A stretch of 64,000 bases of DNA from Methylobacillus rhizosphaerae (GTDB lineage Bacteria > Pseudomonadota > Gammaproteobacteria > Burkholderiales > Methylophilaceae). Shown here piece after piece: positions 35,863-45,018 of the stretch. The notes beneath the pieces are model-generated. The model made no database searches. It saw only the letters and a list, made by a program, of their open reading frames with translations, and was not told the origin of the DNA. The number at the start of each line of letters is the position of its first letter. Position 1 is the stretch's first letter. Made by a program: the position numbers and the translations under genes. The stretch covers positions 1 through 64,000 of the forward strand of contig NZ_FZOA01000006.1 of assembly GCF_900187985.1 (NCBI RefSeq), in the 5' to 3' direction.

Positions 35863-36198
35863 TTAGCACTCCATCACAATAACTTGCTCGGAGAGCCTTA
35901 CCATACGCTCGACTGTGGTCACCCAGACAATGCCATCCCCTATCTGGCCAGTATGCCCAACCTCGACCAGCACCTGGAGAATGCCCTCCACCACGTCATC
36001 ATGGCAGACAACTTCGATACGTACTTTCGGGCTATAGTCCGTCAGCTCTTCGCGAATACCCAGCGTCGGGCGGGACACATGGTGACCACATCCCTCCACT
36101 TTGCTGACTGTCATTCCTGGAAAACCCTTGATGTTCCGCAATGCGGAACGAATTTTCGGCAGGCGTTGTGGTGGCACGATTGCTTTGATCTCTTTCAT
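35863..36198 (-). CDS. PII-like signalling protein of a metal-efflux operon
   Basis: 111-aa protein of the GlnB/PII superfamily: MKEIKAIVPPQRLPKIRSAL start, core KVRIEVVCHDDVVEGILQVL and C-terminal GDGIVWVTTVERMVRL typical of PII. The T-loop (about residues 37-54, HHVSRPTLGIREELTDYSPK) is not that of GlnB/GlnK: the uridylylated Tyr in its usual YRGAEY context is missing. PII-like proteins of this sort sit in heavy-metal RND operons. It starts 12 bp after the pump gene and is last in the operon. Likely senses a metal or nucleotide; inferred. Confidence 0.85.
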   Translation of the reverse strand: MKEIKAIVPPQRLPKIRSALRNIKGFPGMTVSKVEGCGHHVSRPTLGIREELTDYSPKVRIEVVCHDDVVEGILQVLVEVGHTGQIGDGIVWVTTVERMVRLSEQVIVMEC

Positions 36199-36210
36199 AT
36201 CAGTTCCTTA

Positions 36211-39200
36211 TCAGGCTTCAATGCGTTTTTCTTCAAATTTACGATACAGCGTCGGCACCACTACCAGAGTCAGCAGGGTGGAAGTGATCAAGCCTCCAAT
36301 CACTACAATGGCTAGCGGGCGCTGGATTTCGGAACCCGGTCCTGTCGCAAACAGGAAAGGAACCAATGCCAGCATGGCCACTGTCGCTGTCATCATGACT
36401 GGCCGGAAACGCTGGGTACAACCTTTCACGATAGCCTCCTGTTGCTCCAATCCTTCATCCCGCAAACTGCGAATGTACGAGACAAGCACCACACCATTCA
36501 GCACCGCTATCCCCCACAAGGCGATGAAGCCTACAGAAGCGGGTACTGACAGATACTCTCCTGTCAGGAACAGGGCGATAATTCCACCAATAGAAGCAAA
36601 CGGCAGCACCATAATGATCATGGTTGCATAACGCACCGAATTGAACAGCAGGAACAGCAGGAAGAAAATCGCCCCGATTGTGACTGGGATGATGATCATC
36701 AGGTGGTTCATGGCTCGCTCCATATTCTGGAACTGTCCACCGAACTCAAGGTAATAGCCCTCGGGCAACTTGAGTTGCTTACTCAACACCTGCTGCAGTT
36801 CAGCAACAAAACCTCCCAGATCCCTATCCTTGACGTTAACGCCAACAACAACACGACGTTTTGCCAGCTCCCGGCTGATTTGTGCCGGCCCATCCCGCAC
36901 CTCGACAGCCGCAAGATCACGCAAGGCAACTCGTGATCCATTGGGAGAAGTAATCATGAGGTTGCTGATCGCCGCAATATTGTCACGGAAATTCTCCGGA
37001 TATCGCACTGCAGCACTGAAACGCCGCTGGCCTTCGTAGATCTCCGTCGCAATCTTGCCGCCGATGGCAGTTTCAATCACATCATGTACATCGGATGCAT
37101 TGATGCCATGACGGGCGATTGCATGCCTGTCCACCGTGATATTGAGGTATTGCTGTCCTGAGACTTTTTCCACCTTGATCTCAGTTGCGCCCTGAACCCC
37201 ACCCGCGATACGTGAGATTTCATCCGCCTTGGATTTGAGCAGATCCATATCCTCACCGAACACTTTAACGGCAACGTCGGCACGCACTCCTGTCAAAAGC
37301 TCGTCCACCCGGTCAGAGATCGGCTGCGCCATGACAATCTGCACGCCAGGCAGGGACTCTTCCAGCACGGTACGCATTTTTTCTGCGATATCATCCTGGG
37401 TCCAGCCTTCTGGCCATTCCTCACGTGGTTTGAGGCTGATGATGGGAGTGGATTCGTTTTGCGCCTGAGGGTCAGCCGGACTCTCGCCGCGACCGACACC
37501 AGATACCGCGGACTTGACTCCTGGCACTTTCTCCATAATCAGGCGCATCGCCTCATTTTCCATCTTGATGGACTCTTCAAGCGAAATGTTCGGGACACGG
37601 TTGATACCAGGAACAATGGAGCCTTCCCGCATTTCGGGAATGAAAGAGGTTCCAAGGAAAGGCACAAGTAGAATCGTACCTACAAACAACACTCCAGCTG
37701 CAACTATCGTAGTTTTTCCGTGGGAAAGTGACCAATTAAGCAGACGCAGATAAGGCCGCTTGATCGCCTGAATCAGGCGCGTATCTTCGCCACTGCCACC
37801 CTTCAGGATGTACGAGCACAACACCGGAGACAAAGTCAGGGAAATAACCAGAGAAATGAACAAGGCGATAGCAATCGTCAACGCCAGCGGCGCAAACATT
37901 TTGCCTTCCATGCCCTGCAATGTCATCAATGGCAGGAATACCAGAATGATGACCCCGACGCCGAACAGTACTGGCGTACCGACTTCAGCTGCAGCCTCCA
38001 GCACTACGCGGACCTTGCTTTCTCCTTGCCGATGCCCAAGATGGTGAAAGGCATTCTCGACCACCACTACCGAACCGTCCACCATCAGGCCAATGGCAAT
38101 TGCCAGACCACCCAATGACATCAGATTGGCAGAAATTCCATAATGATCCATGGCCATGAACGTGATCAGGGGCGTCAGGATCAATGTACTGACCACAATC
38201 AAGCTGGACCGCACATCGCCCAGGAACAGGAACAGAATGATGACGACAAGAATAATGCCTTCGATCAACACCTTGGTCACGGTATGCAAGGCCGCATCCA
38301 CCAGCTCGCTTCTATCGTAATAAGGCACGATTTGCAGACCACCGGGTAACATGCCCTGCTCATTGATCTCCTTGACTCTGGCCTTGACCCGACTCACGAC
38401 TTCCTTGGCGTTCCCTCCGCGCATCATAATGACAATACCGCCTACTGACTCGGTATAGCCATTCTTGACTACGGCACCGACACGCACCTCATGGCCGATC
38501 TGTACTTCGGCCACATCCCGGATATAAACCGGTACGCCATTCTGCTCCTTGAGCACGATATTGCGGATATCGTCCAGGTCCTGAATCAGGCCCACCCCAC
38601 GAATCAGGTACTGCTCTGCATAACGCGGCAATACACCGCCACCACTATTGGCATTATTCCGAGCAAGCGCCATGTAGACATCCTGCAGCGTCAGGCCGTA
38701 ATGACTCATGCGATCCGGATTGACCAGAGCCTGGTATTGCTTGACATATCCACCCTGGGAGTTAATCTCGGCGATGCCGGGAATACCGCGCAACAATGGC
38801 CTGACTACCCAGTCCTGCACAGAGCGTCGCTCAGTCAGCTCTTCACGTGATAATTCCTTTTCCCCATCAGTCGGTTTCTCCAGTGTGAACTGGTACACCT
38901 CACCCAGCCCGGTTGCCACTGGCCCAAGAATGGGCGTCACACCTTCTGGCATGCGCTCCATTACCTCCATCAGGCGTTCCATGACCAACTGACGTGCAAA
39001 ATAGACATCTGTGCTATCAGTGAACACCAGGGTAATCAACGAGAGGCCATTCCGGTTCATGGAGCGCATTTCCTCCAGTCCGGGTAAGCCTGTCATGGCA
39101 ATTTCCAGAGGCACGGCAATAAAACGTTCCACTTCCTCCGGGGAACGCCCTGGCGCCTGGGTCGCAATCAACACCTGAACATTGGTCACATCAGGAAATG

Positions 39201-39312
39201 CATCAACAGACAGCCTGTTGAGGGCAAATGCCCCCGCTGCCATCAGAGCAAGCGCCACGACAATCACTATCAGGCGCTGCTTGAGGGCAGCTCTAATCAG
39301 AGATTCAATCAT
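36211..39312 (-). CDS. Heavy-metal efflux RND pump (CzcA/CusA family)
   Basis: 1033-aa inner-membrane proton antiporter of the HME-RND family. Twelve TM segments in two sets around two large periplasmic loops. Visible: LNRLSVDAFPDVTNVQVLI, GLAIAIGLMVDGSVVVVENAFH in TM4 with the proton-relay Asp, and the C-terminal AIVKGCTQRFRPVMMTATVAMLAL. TM4 carries a single GLMVDG where CzcA-type pumps carry DFG-containing motifs with D and E; the metal (Zn/Co/Cd versus Cu/Ag) cannot be fixed from this. Operon: small exported protein, outer-membrane factor, adaptor, pump, PII. Confidence 0.92.
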   Translation of the reverse strand: MIESLIRAALKQRLIVIVVALALMAAGAFALNRLSVDAFPDVTNVQVLIATQAPGRSPEEVERFIAVPLEIAMTGLPGLEEMRSMNRNGLSLITLVFTDSTDVYFARQLVMERLMEVMERMPEGVTPILGPVATGLGEVYQFTLEKPTDGEKELSREELTERRSVQDWVVRPLLRGIPGIAEINSQGGYVKQYQALVNPDRMSHYGLTLQDVYMALARNNANSGGGVLPRYAEQYLIRGVGLIQDLDDIRNIVLKEQNGVPVYIRDVAEVQIGHEVRVGAVVKNGYTESVGGIVIMMRGGNAKEVVSRVKARVKEINEQGMLPGGLQIVPYYDRSELVDAALHTVTKVLIEGIILVVIILFLFLGDVRSSLIVVSTLILTPLITFMAMDHYGISANLMSLGGLAIAIGLMVDGSVVVVENAFHHLGHRQGESKVRVVLEAAAEVGTPVLFGVGVIILVFLPLMTLQGMEGKMFAPLALTIAIALFISLVISLTLSPVLCSYILKGGSGEDTRLIQAIKRPYLRLLNWSLSHGKTTIVAAGVLFVGTILLVPFLGTSFIPEMREGSIVPGINRVPNISLEESIKMENEAMRLIMEKVPGVKSAVSGVGRGESPADPQAQNESTPIISLKPREEWPEGWTQDDIAEKMRTVLEESLPGVQIVMAQPISDRVDELLTGVRADVAVKVFGEDMDLLKSKADEISRIAGGVQGATEIKVEKVSGQQYLNITVDRHAIARHGINASDVHDVIETAIGGKIATEIYEGQRRFSAAVRYPENFRDNIAAISNLMITSPNGSRVALRDLAAVEVRDGPAQISRELAKRRVVVGVNVKDRDLGGFVAELQQVLSKQLKLPEGYYLEFGGQFQNMERAMNHLMIIIPVTIGAIFFLLFLLFNSVRYATMIIMVLPFASIGGIIALFLTGEYLSVPASVGFIALWGIAVLNGVVLVSYIRSLRDEGLEQQEAIVKGCTQRFRPVMMTATVAMLALVPFLFATGPGSEIQRPLAIVVIGGLITSTLLTLVVVPTLYRKFEEKRIEA

Positions 39313-39314
39313 GG

Positions 39315-40496
39315 TTATTCCAGCTCCTTGCGCTTACGCTCATTGTTCACATGGAATGCACCATCGATAATAATGGTCTCACCCTCAACCAAGCCAGAAC
39401 GCACAGCCACCATTTCATTGTATTCAGTCCCCAGTTCCACTTCACGCAGGCGGAATTTATTGGGGGATATTTCAACGAAGACATGATCCTTGTCGTTCTC
39501 GCGAATGACAGCACGGCGCGGCACCGCCAGCTGTTCCACTGCTTTGGATTGCACCAGCATAGAGACCAGCATATCCGGCTTCAGTGCTTCATCTTCATTG
39601 CTAAGATCCGTACGCACCGTCACGGTCCGTGTCAGCGGATTCACAATATCGCCAACAAAAATGAGTTTGCCAGTGAACTTGCGGTTGCTGAGCGCAGGTA
39701 CTTCGATATCCACATCTTCCCCTTCCTGCACCAGTTCTGCCTGTTGTTCAGGCACCTCTGCCACGGCCCAGACTCGTGACAGGTCTGCCACGATAAACAA
39801 CTCTTCTGCTGGCTGAACCACCTGCCCCAGATTGACTTTACGGCTGATGACAGTGCCTGAAAGACGTGCATATACACTACTGTAGGAGCGCATTTGGCCG
39901 GAACTGGCAATCTGGGCTATCGCCTTGTCAGACATACCCAATATATGCAACTGCTCCGTAGCCGTATACAAATCTGCATGGGCAGCACTGAGTTCCGCCT
40001 CACGACGCTGCAACTCGGCAGCACCGATCACATCCGCCTCGAACAACTGTTTCGCGCGTTCCACAGATTTAGTCTGCAACGCAATCTGCTGTGAAGCCTT
40101 GATATACAACAATTGGTTTTGTGCCAGCTCGGTGCTGTTCAATGTCGCCAGCACTTCACCCTGTCTGACGTCCTGCCCGAGAATGACATTGATGTCGCTA
40201 ATGCGTCCTGTCACCGAGGCACCGATTCTGGCTACCCGTTGATCATCAACCTGGATACTGCCTGGCACCCGCAGGATTTCACGAATTTCGGCCTTGCTTG
40301 CTGGCGCCAGCTTGGCTTGACTTTGCAACAATGGTGAAAGCTCGACAATATAAGGATCAGTAGGCACTTTTTCTGCTTGCGCCTCTGAGTCAGCAGCTGG
40401 TTTGCAGGCTGTGAGCAATGCGGCCAGAGCCACAGCAGACATCCACAATAAAGGCGTGCCGATATGAAGTGGCTTGTTAAAAGAATGAGAAAACAT
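39315..40496 (-). CDS. Efflux RND periplasmic adaptor subunit (CzcB/CusB type)
   Basis: 393-aa membrane-fusion protein linking pump and outer-membrane channel. N-terminal lipoprotein-type signal (LAALLTACKPAADSE, with Cys31 as the probable lipidated residue), barrel-sandwich (lipoyl) domain with SIQVDDQRVARIGASVTGRI and helical hairpin (about 120-200), then beta-barrel and membrane-proximal domains (RTVTVRTDLSN). Starts 1 bp off the outer-membrane factor stop and ends 2 bp before the pump start: tightly cotranscribed. Confidence 0.92.
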   Translation of the reverse strand: MFSHSFNKPLHIGTPLLWMSAVALAALLTACKPAADSEAQAEKVPTDPYIVELSPLLQSQAKLAPASKAEIREILRVPGSIQVDDQRVARIGASVTGRISDINVILGQDVRQGEVLATLNSTELAQNQLLYIKASQQIALQTKSVERAKQLFEADVIGAAELQRREAELSAAHADLYTATEQLHILGMSDKAIAQIASSGQMRSYSSVYARLSGTVISRKVNLGQVVQPAEELFIVADLSRVWAVAEVPEQQAELVQEGEDVDIEVPALSNRKFTGKLIFVGDIVNPLTRTVTVRTDLSNEDEALKPDMLVSMLVQSKAVEQLAVPRRAVIRENDKDHVFVEISPNKFRLREVELGTEYNEMVAVRSGLVEGETIIIDGAFHVNNERKRKELE

Positions 40497-41800
40497 TACG
40501 GCTTAACCTCCAGAAGTTCAGTTCCCAGCAAGCGTTCTATCTCCAACATGCTGCTGACATAATCAAATTTCGCGGCAAAATAATCCTTGCGTACCATACG
40601 GAAAGTGCGCTGGGCATCCATATACTCCAGAATGCCTCGCTCACCGTAACGATAGGCGGCCTCTGCCACTTTCAGCACTGATTCAGCCTGGCTGAGCAAG
40701 CCATTCTCGAATGCAGACAATTGCTGCTGGGCAATCATGTAGCGCTGGTAGGCAGCCTCCATATCTCGACGTAGCCCCAACTCGCGCTCATGCAAGGTGG
40801 CCTGGCTTTGACGCACCTCAGCCCCAGCAGCAGCAATCGGGCCTTGTCGCCTGTCCCATAGCGGCAGTGGAATGGCAACACCGAAGCGCAATTGCCTGAG
40901 ATCAGGATCCTCCTCCACACTGGCCTTCAAGGTCAGTCCCGGATTACGCAGGCGCTCTTCCAGCTTCAGCTTGGCTTCTGCTGTTTCTGTCACGGCACGC
41001 AACTGGGATAATTGCGGGCTTTGCACGATTTGCTCACGCAATTGCTCCAAGGATGGCAATCCATAGACCATCGGTAATTCGCCTTCCACCTCATAATCAA
41101 GCGGCACACCAGCGCCCACCAGACCACGCAGATAGGCCTTGCCTTCTGTCACTCTAACCAGGGCTGTCTGGTAATCACGCTCTGCAGCTAATGCTTCTGT
41201 ATCTGCCTTGATCAATTCATATCGGGGAGATTCACCTGTATCGACACGCAATTTGACCCGCTCACGAATCTGCTGCAGGAGATTTCTGTCCCCTTCCACC
41301 AGTTTGAGCACTGCTTTGCGCTGCAGCACGTCATAAAAAGCGTTTTTGACGCGGGAGCGTAACTCAATCCGAACCAGATCCATGCCGGCATCTGCTACTT
41401 TTGTCCCAGACTCAGCAGCTTCAATTTTGGCATTACGCACCCACGGAAAATCAAGCGCTTGTGATAACCCGACGTTCCAGTTGCGATGATCACCCTGGCC
41501 ACCAGGCGTCAGGTACCGGCTTGGCCCCATGAGGGCTTCGACTTGAGGATTGCTGTAAGTGGATGCTGTGGTAACTGCAGCCTCAGCAACATCCCTCTGC
41601 GCAGTAGCAATCCCAAGCACAGGATTATGCTGCATGGCAGTATCGATCATTTCCGGCAGCGTATATGCTGCCAGTGCAGGTGTAGCAATCCAGCATGCCA
41701 GCACTACAGATAGCATACGCACCATCAAAGCGCGCGGACGCTCCTGTTGCACCAGCAATGTACCCTGCTTATGCATTTCTACATCTATATTTGTTTTCAT
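40496..41800 (-). CDS. TolC-family outer-membrane efflux protein (CzcC type)
   Basis: 434-aa outer-membrane channel component. A long basic N-terminus precedes a signal-like segment (MVRMLSVVLACWIATPALAAYTLPEMIDTAM); then two OEP repeats (about 60-240 and 250-430) with long amphipathic coiled-coil helices such as LYHERELGLRRDMEAAYQRYM-like HERELGLRRDMEAAYQRYMI. First of the four tightly packed efflux genes; its stop overlaps the adaptor start. A shorter start at an internal Met nearer the signal peptide is possible. Two inverted repeats lie upstream. Confidence 0.88.
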   Translation of the reverse strand: MKTNIDVEMHKQGTLLVQQERPRALMVRMLSVVLACWIATPALAAYTLPEMIDTAMQHNPVLGIATAQRDVAEAAVTTASTYSNPQVEALMGPSRYLTPGGQGDHRNWNVGLSQALDFPWVRNAKIEAAESGTKVADAGMDLVRIELRSRVKNAFYDVLQRKAVLKLVEGDRNLLQQIRERVKLRVDTGESPRYELIKADTEALAAERDYQTALVRVTEGKAYLRGLVGAGVPLDYEVEGELPMVYGLPSLEQLREQIVQSPQLSQLRAVTETAEAKLKLEERLRNPGLTLKASVEEDPDLRQLRFGVAIPLPLWDRRQGPIAAAGAEVRQSQATLHERELGLRRDMEAAYQRYMIAQQQLSAFENGLLSQAESVLKVAEAAYRYGERGILEYMDAQRTFRMVRKDYFAAKFDYVSSMLEIERLLGTELLEVKP

Positions 41801-41847
41801 ATCACTCTGTACTGATTGATCAAACTCATTGCGGCTTGTATCGCATC

Positions 41848-41876
41848 AATACACCATCCACGATGTCTGGTGTATT
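41848..41876. promoter_or_regulatory. Inverted repeat upstream of the outer-membrane-factor gene
   Basis: Perfect 9-bp arms AATACACCA and TGGTGTATT separated by 11 bp, 48 bp before the czcC-type start. Geometry suits a dimeric metalloregulator operator or a leader hairpin. Not assignable to a known consensus. Confidence 0.4.
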
Positions 41877-41984
41877 CGGGATATATCACCTGTCCCAATG
41901 GAATTGCCTATGGAAATATCCGTAGCAAACCCTGGGCCAGGTCATCATCAAATTGTTCTCGCACTACCCTTCATCTGCACATAC

Positions 41985-42005
41985 ATGTTTCTTTTCCTGA
42001 AACAT
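41985..42005. repeat. Inverted repeat downstream of the small exported gene
   Basis: Arms ATGTTTC and GAAACAT with a 7-nt spacer, in the 230 bp between the small exported-protein gene and the efflux genes. No U-tract on the minus strand, so it is a weak terminator candidate. Confidence 0.3.
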
Positions 42006-42029
42006 ACAGACGGATTCAGGGTGTCACAA

Positions 42030-42314
42030 TCATGCAATCGGGGGACGGGTAATCAGAAAGAGGTCAGGTTGGAGATAAGACTCTGCCAGAACGGCAAGTT
42101 TAAGATCAAACACAAAGGAAGGCCGCATCAGTGGCAGATGCAATACCAGGATAGGCTCGCTGACATCACGATCATTATCCATCTCAACATGCTGCACATG
42201 CGTCAGTGCTGGTGCATCGAAGTCCATCGCATACGATTGCTCGGCTTGCTGCGCAAACAAACACATACACACAATGACACTGAATAACGCGAATAAGCGT
42301 TTGGCAAAAGACAT
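42030..42314 (-). CDS. Small exported protein at the head of the metal-efflux operon
   Basis: 94-aa protein (from the ATG at 42314): signal peptide MSFAKRLFALFSVIVCMCLF with probable cleavage near AQQA, then a short mature part with His, Asp and Glu in ALTHVQHVEMDNDRD that could bind metal. Position at the head of the efflux genes recalls small periplasmic metal proteins such as CzcI, but similarity is not clear. A -10 box (TATAAT) ends 7 bp before the ATG, so the mRNA may be leaderless; a GTG in frame at 42332 overlaps the -10 and is less likely. Confidence 0.6.
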   Translation of the reverse strand: MSFAKRLFALFSVIVCMCLFAQQAEQSYAMDFDAPALTHVQHVEMDNDRDVSEPILVLHLPLMRPSFVFDLKLAVLAESYLQPDLFLITRPPIA

Positions 42315-42321
42315 AGCTTTT

Positions 42322-42360
42322 ATTATAGACACAAACCGTACTGCTGAGAACCATTCTCAG
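42322..42360 (-). promoter_or_regulatory. Promoter with overlapping Fur-like palindrome
   Basis: On the minus strand a perfect TATAAT (42327-42322) lies 17 bp after a region covered by the palindrome CTGAGAA-TGG-TTCTCAG (42344-42360). GAGAATnnTTCTC is a common Fur/Fur-family operator form, and its overlap with the -35 region would give repression. Placement in front of a metal-efflux operon supports metalloregulation by a Fur-family protein. Inferred from sequence resemblance. Confidence 0.5.
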
Positions 42361-42372
42361 CATCATGCGGAA

Positions 42373-43740
42373 TTATTGGCGGCGCCAGGTGGTACCTTGC
42401 GCTGTATCCTCCAGAATCACGCCTTGGCCTGCCAGAACGGTACGAATACGATCAGCCTCGGAGAAGTTCTTGTGCTTGCGGGCCAGCAACCGCTCTTCGA
42501 TCAGACGCTCGATCTCCTCAACCGCAATGCCAGCCTCACCATCACCCTTGAGAAAATCATCAGGATGACGCTGCAGCAATCCAAGCTGCCCGGCTAGCGC
42601 CTTGAGCAGTCCGGCAGACGCCAGCGCCTCACCACGATTGGTTTCGCTGGCCAGGTCAAACAGCACGGCGAAAGCTTCCGGCGTATTGAAATCATCATCA
42701 AGCGCCTGCTTGAAGCGCGCAGCATATGGCTGTTGCCAGTCAATTTCCACCAAGGGAACCTCCAGGCCGCGCAAAGCCGTATATAGCCGGGTCAGCGCCT
42801 GTTTGGCATCATTCAGGTGCTGGTCTGAATAATTGAGCGGACTGCGGTACTGCGCCCGTAAAATAAAAAAGCGCACCACTTCGGCATCATATTTTTCCAG
42901 CACTTCACGAATGGTGAAGAAATTACCCAGCGACTTCGACATCTTCTCGTCATCAACCCGGATGAACCCATTATGCATCCAGTAATTGACAAATGAACAG
43001 TCGTGAGCCCCCTCACTCTGGGCAATTTCGTTTTCATGATGTGGGAACTGCAAATCCTGCCCACCGCCATGAATGTCAAAATGATCGCCCAGATGATGCT
43101 CGCCCATGGCTGAGCATTCGATATGCCACCCTGGACGGCCAGCACCCCAAGGAGAGTCCCAACTGGGCTCACCAGGCTTGGCAGCTTTCCATAACACAAA
43201 ATCCATAGGATCACGTTTGTGAACACCCACTTCCACACGCTCTCCGGCGCGCAGGTCTTCAAGAGATTTACCTGATAACTTGCCATAATGGCTGAAACTG
43301 GAGACAGAATAATAGACGTCCCCATTATCGGCAGCATAAGCATGTGCCTTGTCTATCAAAGTGCTGATCATGGTGATCATTTCACCGATGTAATCTGTTG
43401 CACGCGGCTCAATGTCGGGGCGTTGCACACCAAGCTGGGCAGCATCCTCATTCATCGCCTCAATGAAACGATGGGTCAATGCCGTGATGGTTTCGCCATT
43501 CTCATTGGCACGGGCAATGATTTTGTCATCAATATCCGTAATATTGCGCACATAAGAAACTTCATATCCAGTGGACCGCAGCCAGCGATTCACCATATCA
43601 AACACCACCATGACGCGAGCGTGCCCCAGATGACAATAATCATAGACTGTCATGCCGCAGACATACATGCTGACTTTGCCTGGTACGATAGGGACAAAAA
43701 GCTGCTTCTCGCGAGCAAGCGTGTTATAGATTTTCAACAT
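42373..43740 (-). CDS. cysS: Cysteinyl-tRNA synthetase
   Basis: 455-aa class I aminoacyl-tRNA synthetase. HIGH-type motif in [14 protein letters not shown], zinc-site Cys in [10 protein letters not shown] and later [26 protein letters not shown] containing the KMSKS loop; C-terminal DALR/anticodon region with AEAIDRIRT-like ADRIRTVL. Normal length. Transcribed alone, head-to-head with the TPR-protein gene. Confidence 0.97.
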   Translation of the reverse strand: MLKIYNTLAREKQLFVPIVPGKVSMYVCGMTVYDYCHLGHARVMVVFDMVNRWLRSTGYEVSYVRNITDIDDKIIARANENGETITALTHRFIEAMNEDAAQLGVQRPDIEPRATDYIGEMITMISTLIDKAHAYAADNGDVYYSVSSFSHYGKLSGKSLEDLRAGERVEVGVHKRDPMDFVLWKAAKPGEPSWDSPWGAGRPGWHIECSAMGEHHLGDHFDIHGGGQDLQFPHHENEIAQSEGAHDCSFVNYWMHNGFIRVDDEKMSKSLGNFFTIREVLEKYDAEVVRFFILRAQYRSPLNYSDQHLNDAKQALTRLYTALRGLEVPLVEIDWQQPYAARFKQALDDDFNTPEAFAVLFDLASETNRGEALASAGLLKALAGQLGLLQRHPDDFLKGDGEAGIAVEEIERLIEERLLARKHKNFSEADRIRTVLAGQGVILEDTAQGTTWRRQ

Positions 43741-43867
43741 GGTAATGGGTCAGGAGTTTCAGAGATGCGCTATGAAACGTGTTTTCGCATATTTCAGTTC
43801 AAATATATACAGCGATGCTAGAGCTTCTGTACGCTTATTGATAGAATTCAGGACGAATTAAATTAAC

Positions 43868-45004
43868 ATGGAATTATACCATATGGCTGTATCCCGCGTG
43901 CTGGGCCGTTGTTTGCTGATAAGTGCCCTCCTATTTCCGCTCTCAGGCTGGTCTGCTGAATTCGATGACATCAACCAGCTTGCGGAACAAGGCCACACGG
44001 CACAGGCTCTGGAACGCTTGAACAGCTATCTTGGCAAACAGCCCAAAGACGCCAAGGCATTATTCCTGAAAGGCGTGCTGCTGGCAGAGTCGGAAAAACA
44101 GGATGATGCCATCAAGGTATTCAAGGAACTTACGGAACAATATCCCCAACTCCCAGCCCCTTACAACAATCTGGCTGTACTGTATGCCTACCAGGGAAAT
44201 TACGACAAAGCCCAAGCTGCCTTGGAAGCGGCCATTCGCACTCACCCCAGCTATGCTACTGCCCATGAAAATCTTGGCGACATCTATGCTCGGATGGCGT
44301 CTGAATCATATAGTCGCGCACTGCAGCTGGACACCAGCAACAGCCGGGCCCAGAGCAAACTTTCCCTGATCAAGGACTTATTACCATCCCCAGGCCAGGC
44401 AGCCAGCAATGTGGCACTCGCAGAGCCATCCCCTCCTGCCAAAGTTGCTGCAGCCACACCGGCAGTTACTACGCCAAAAGCCACCCCAACCAAACCGGTA
44501 GAAACCGAAAAACCAGCTGTGGAACTTCCAGCCAGCAAACCTGCTACGCCTACGGCACCAACTGTATCCGCAAGCAAACCGGCCGAAGCACAAAATGTTA
44601 AGCCCACAGAGCCTTCGGCACCCGTTGCAAAACCTGCCGAACCACCAAAAACCGTGGCTGCAGGTAGTGAACAAGCCATCCGTGATGCCGTCGATACATG
44701 GGCAAAAGCCTGGGCCGGAAAGAATGTCACCCAGTACCTTGCCAGCTATGCCAAGGATTTCAAGACTCCCAATGGTGAACCACGTTCCAGCTGGGAGGCA
44801 ACCCGGAAAGATCGTCTCAACAAGCCGGCCAAGATTGAGTTAAAATTGAGCAATGTCCAAGTCAGCATGGACAACGCCCATACTGCCACGGTGCGTTTCC
44901 AGCAGTTTTACCAGGCTGGCCGCCTGACCCAACGCACCGGCAAGCGCTTGGTTCTTGTGCAGCAACAAGGACGCTGGCTGATTCAGCAAGAAACAAATCG
45001 GTAA
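43868..45004 (+). CDS. Exported TPR protein with Pro/Ala/Lys linker and C-terminal NTF2-like domain
   Basis: 378-aa protein: signal peptide (about 6-30, RCLLISALLFPLSGWSA), about three to four TPR repeats (35-165, e.g. APYNNLAVLYAYQGNYDKAQAALEAAI), a Pro/Ala/Thr/Lys-rich linker (about 170-270) that probably spans the periplasm, and a C-terminal SnoaL/Cds6-like domain (VDTWAKAWAGKNVTQYLASY...GRWLIQQE). The same last domain ends the next gene's product. An alternative start at the ATG 43883 shortens the N-terminus by five residues. Likely part of a cell-wall remodelling pair. Confidence 0.8.
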   Translation: MELYHMAVSRVLGRCLLISALLFPLSGWSAEFDDINQLAEQGHTAQALERLNSYLGKQPKDAKALFLKGVLLAESEKQDDAIKVFKELTEQYPQLPAPYNNLAVLYAYQGNYDKAQAALEAAIRTHPSYATAHENLGDIYARMASESYSRALQLDTSNSRAQSKLSLIKDLLPSPGQAASNVALAEPSPPAKVAAATPAVTTPKATPTKPVETEKPAVELPASKPATPTAPTVSASKPAEAQNVKPTEPSAPVAKPAEPPKTVAAGSEQAIRDAVDTWAKAWAGKNVTQYLASYAKDFKTPNGEPRSSWEATRKDRLNKPAKIELKLSNVQVSMDNAHTATVRFQQFYQAGRLTQRTGKRLVLVQQQGRWLIQQETNR

Positions 45005-45018
45005 AGCATGTTCAAGTT

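Noticed and set aside
41829-42287. 152-codon plus-strand frame in the efflux upstream region
   Set aside because: Overlaps the signal-peptide-bearing small gene on the other strand and spans two inverted repeats; no ribosome binding site or domain.
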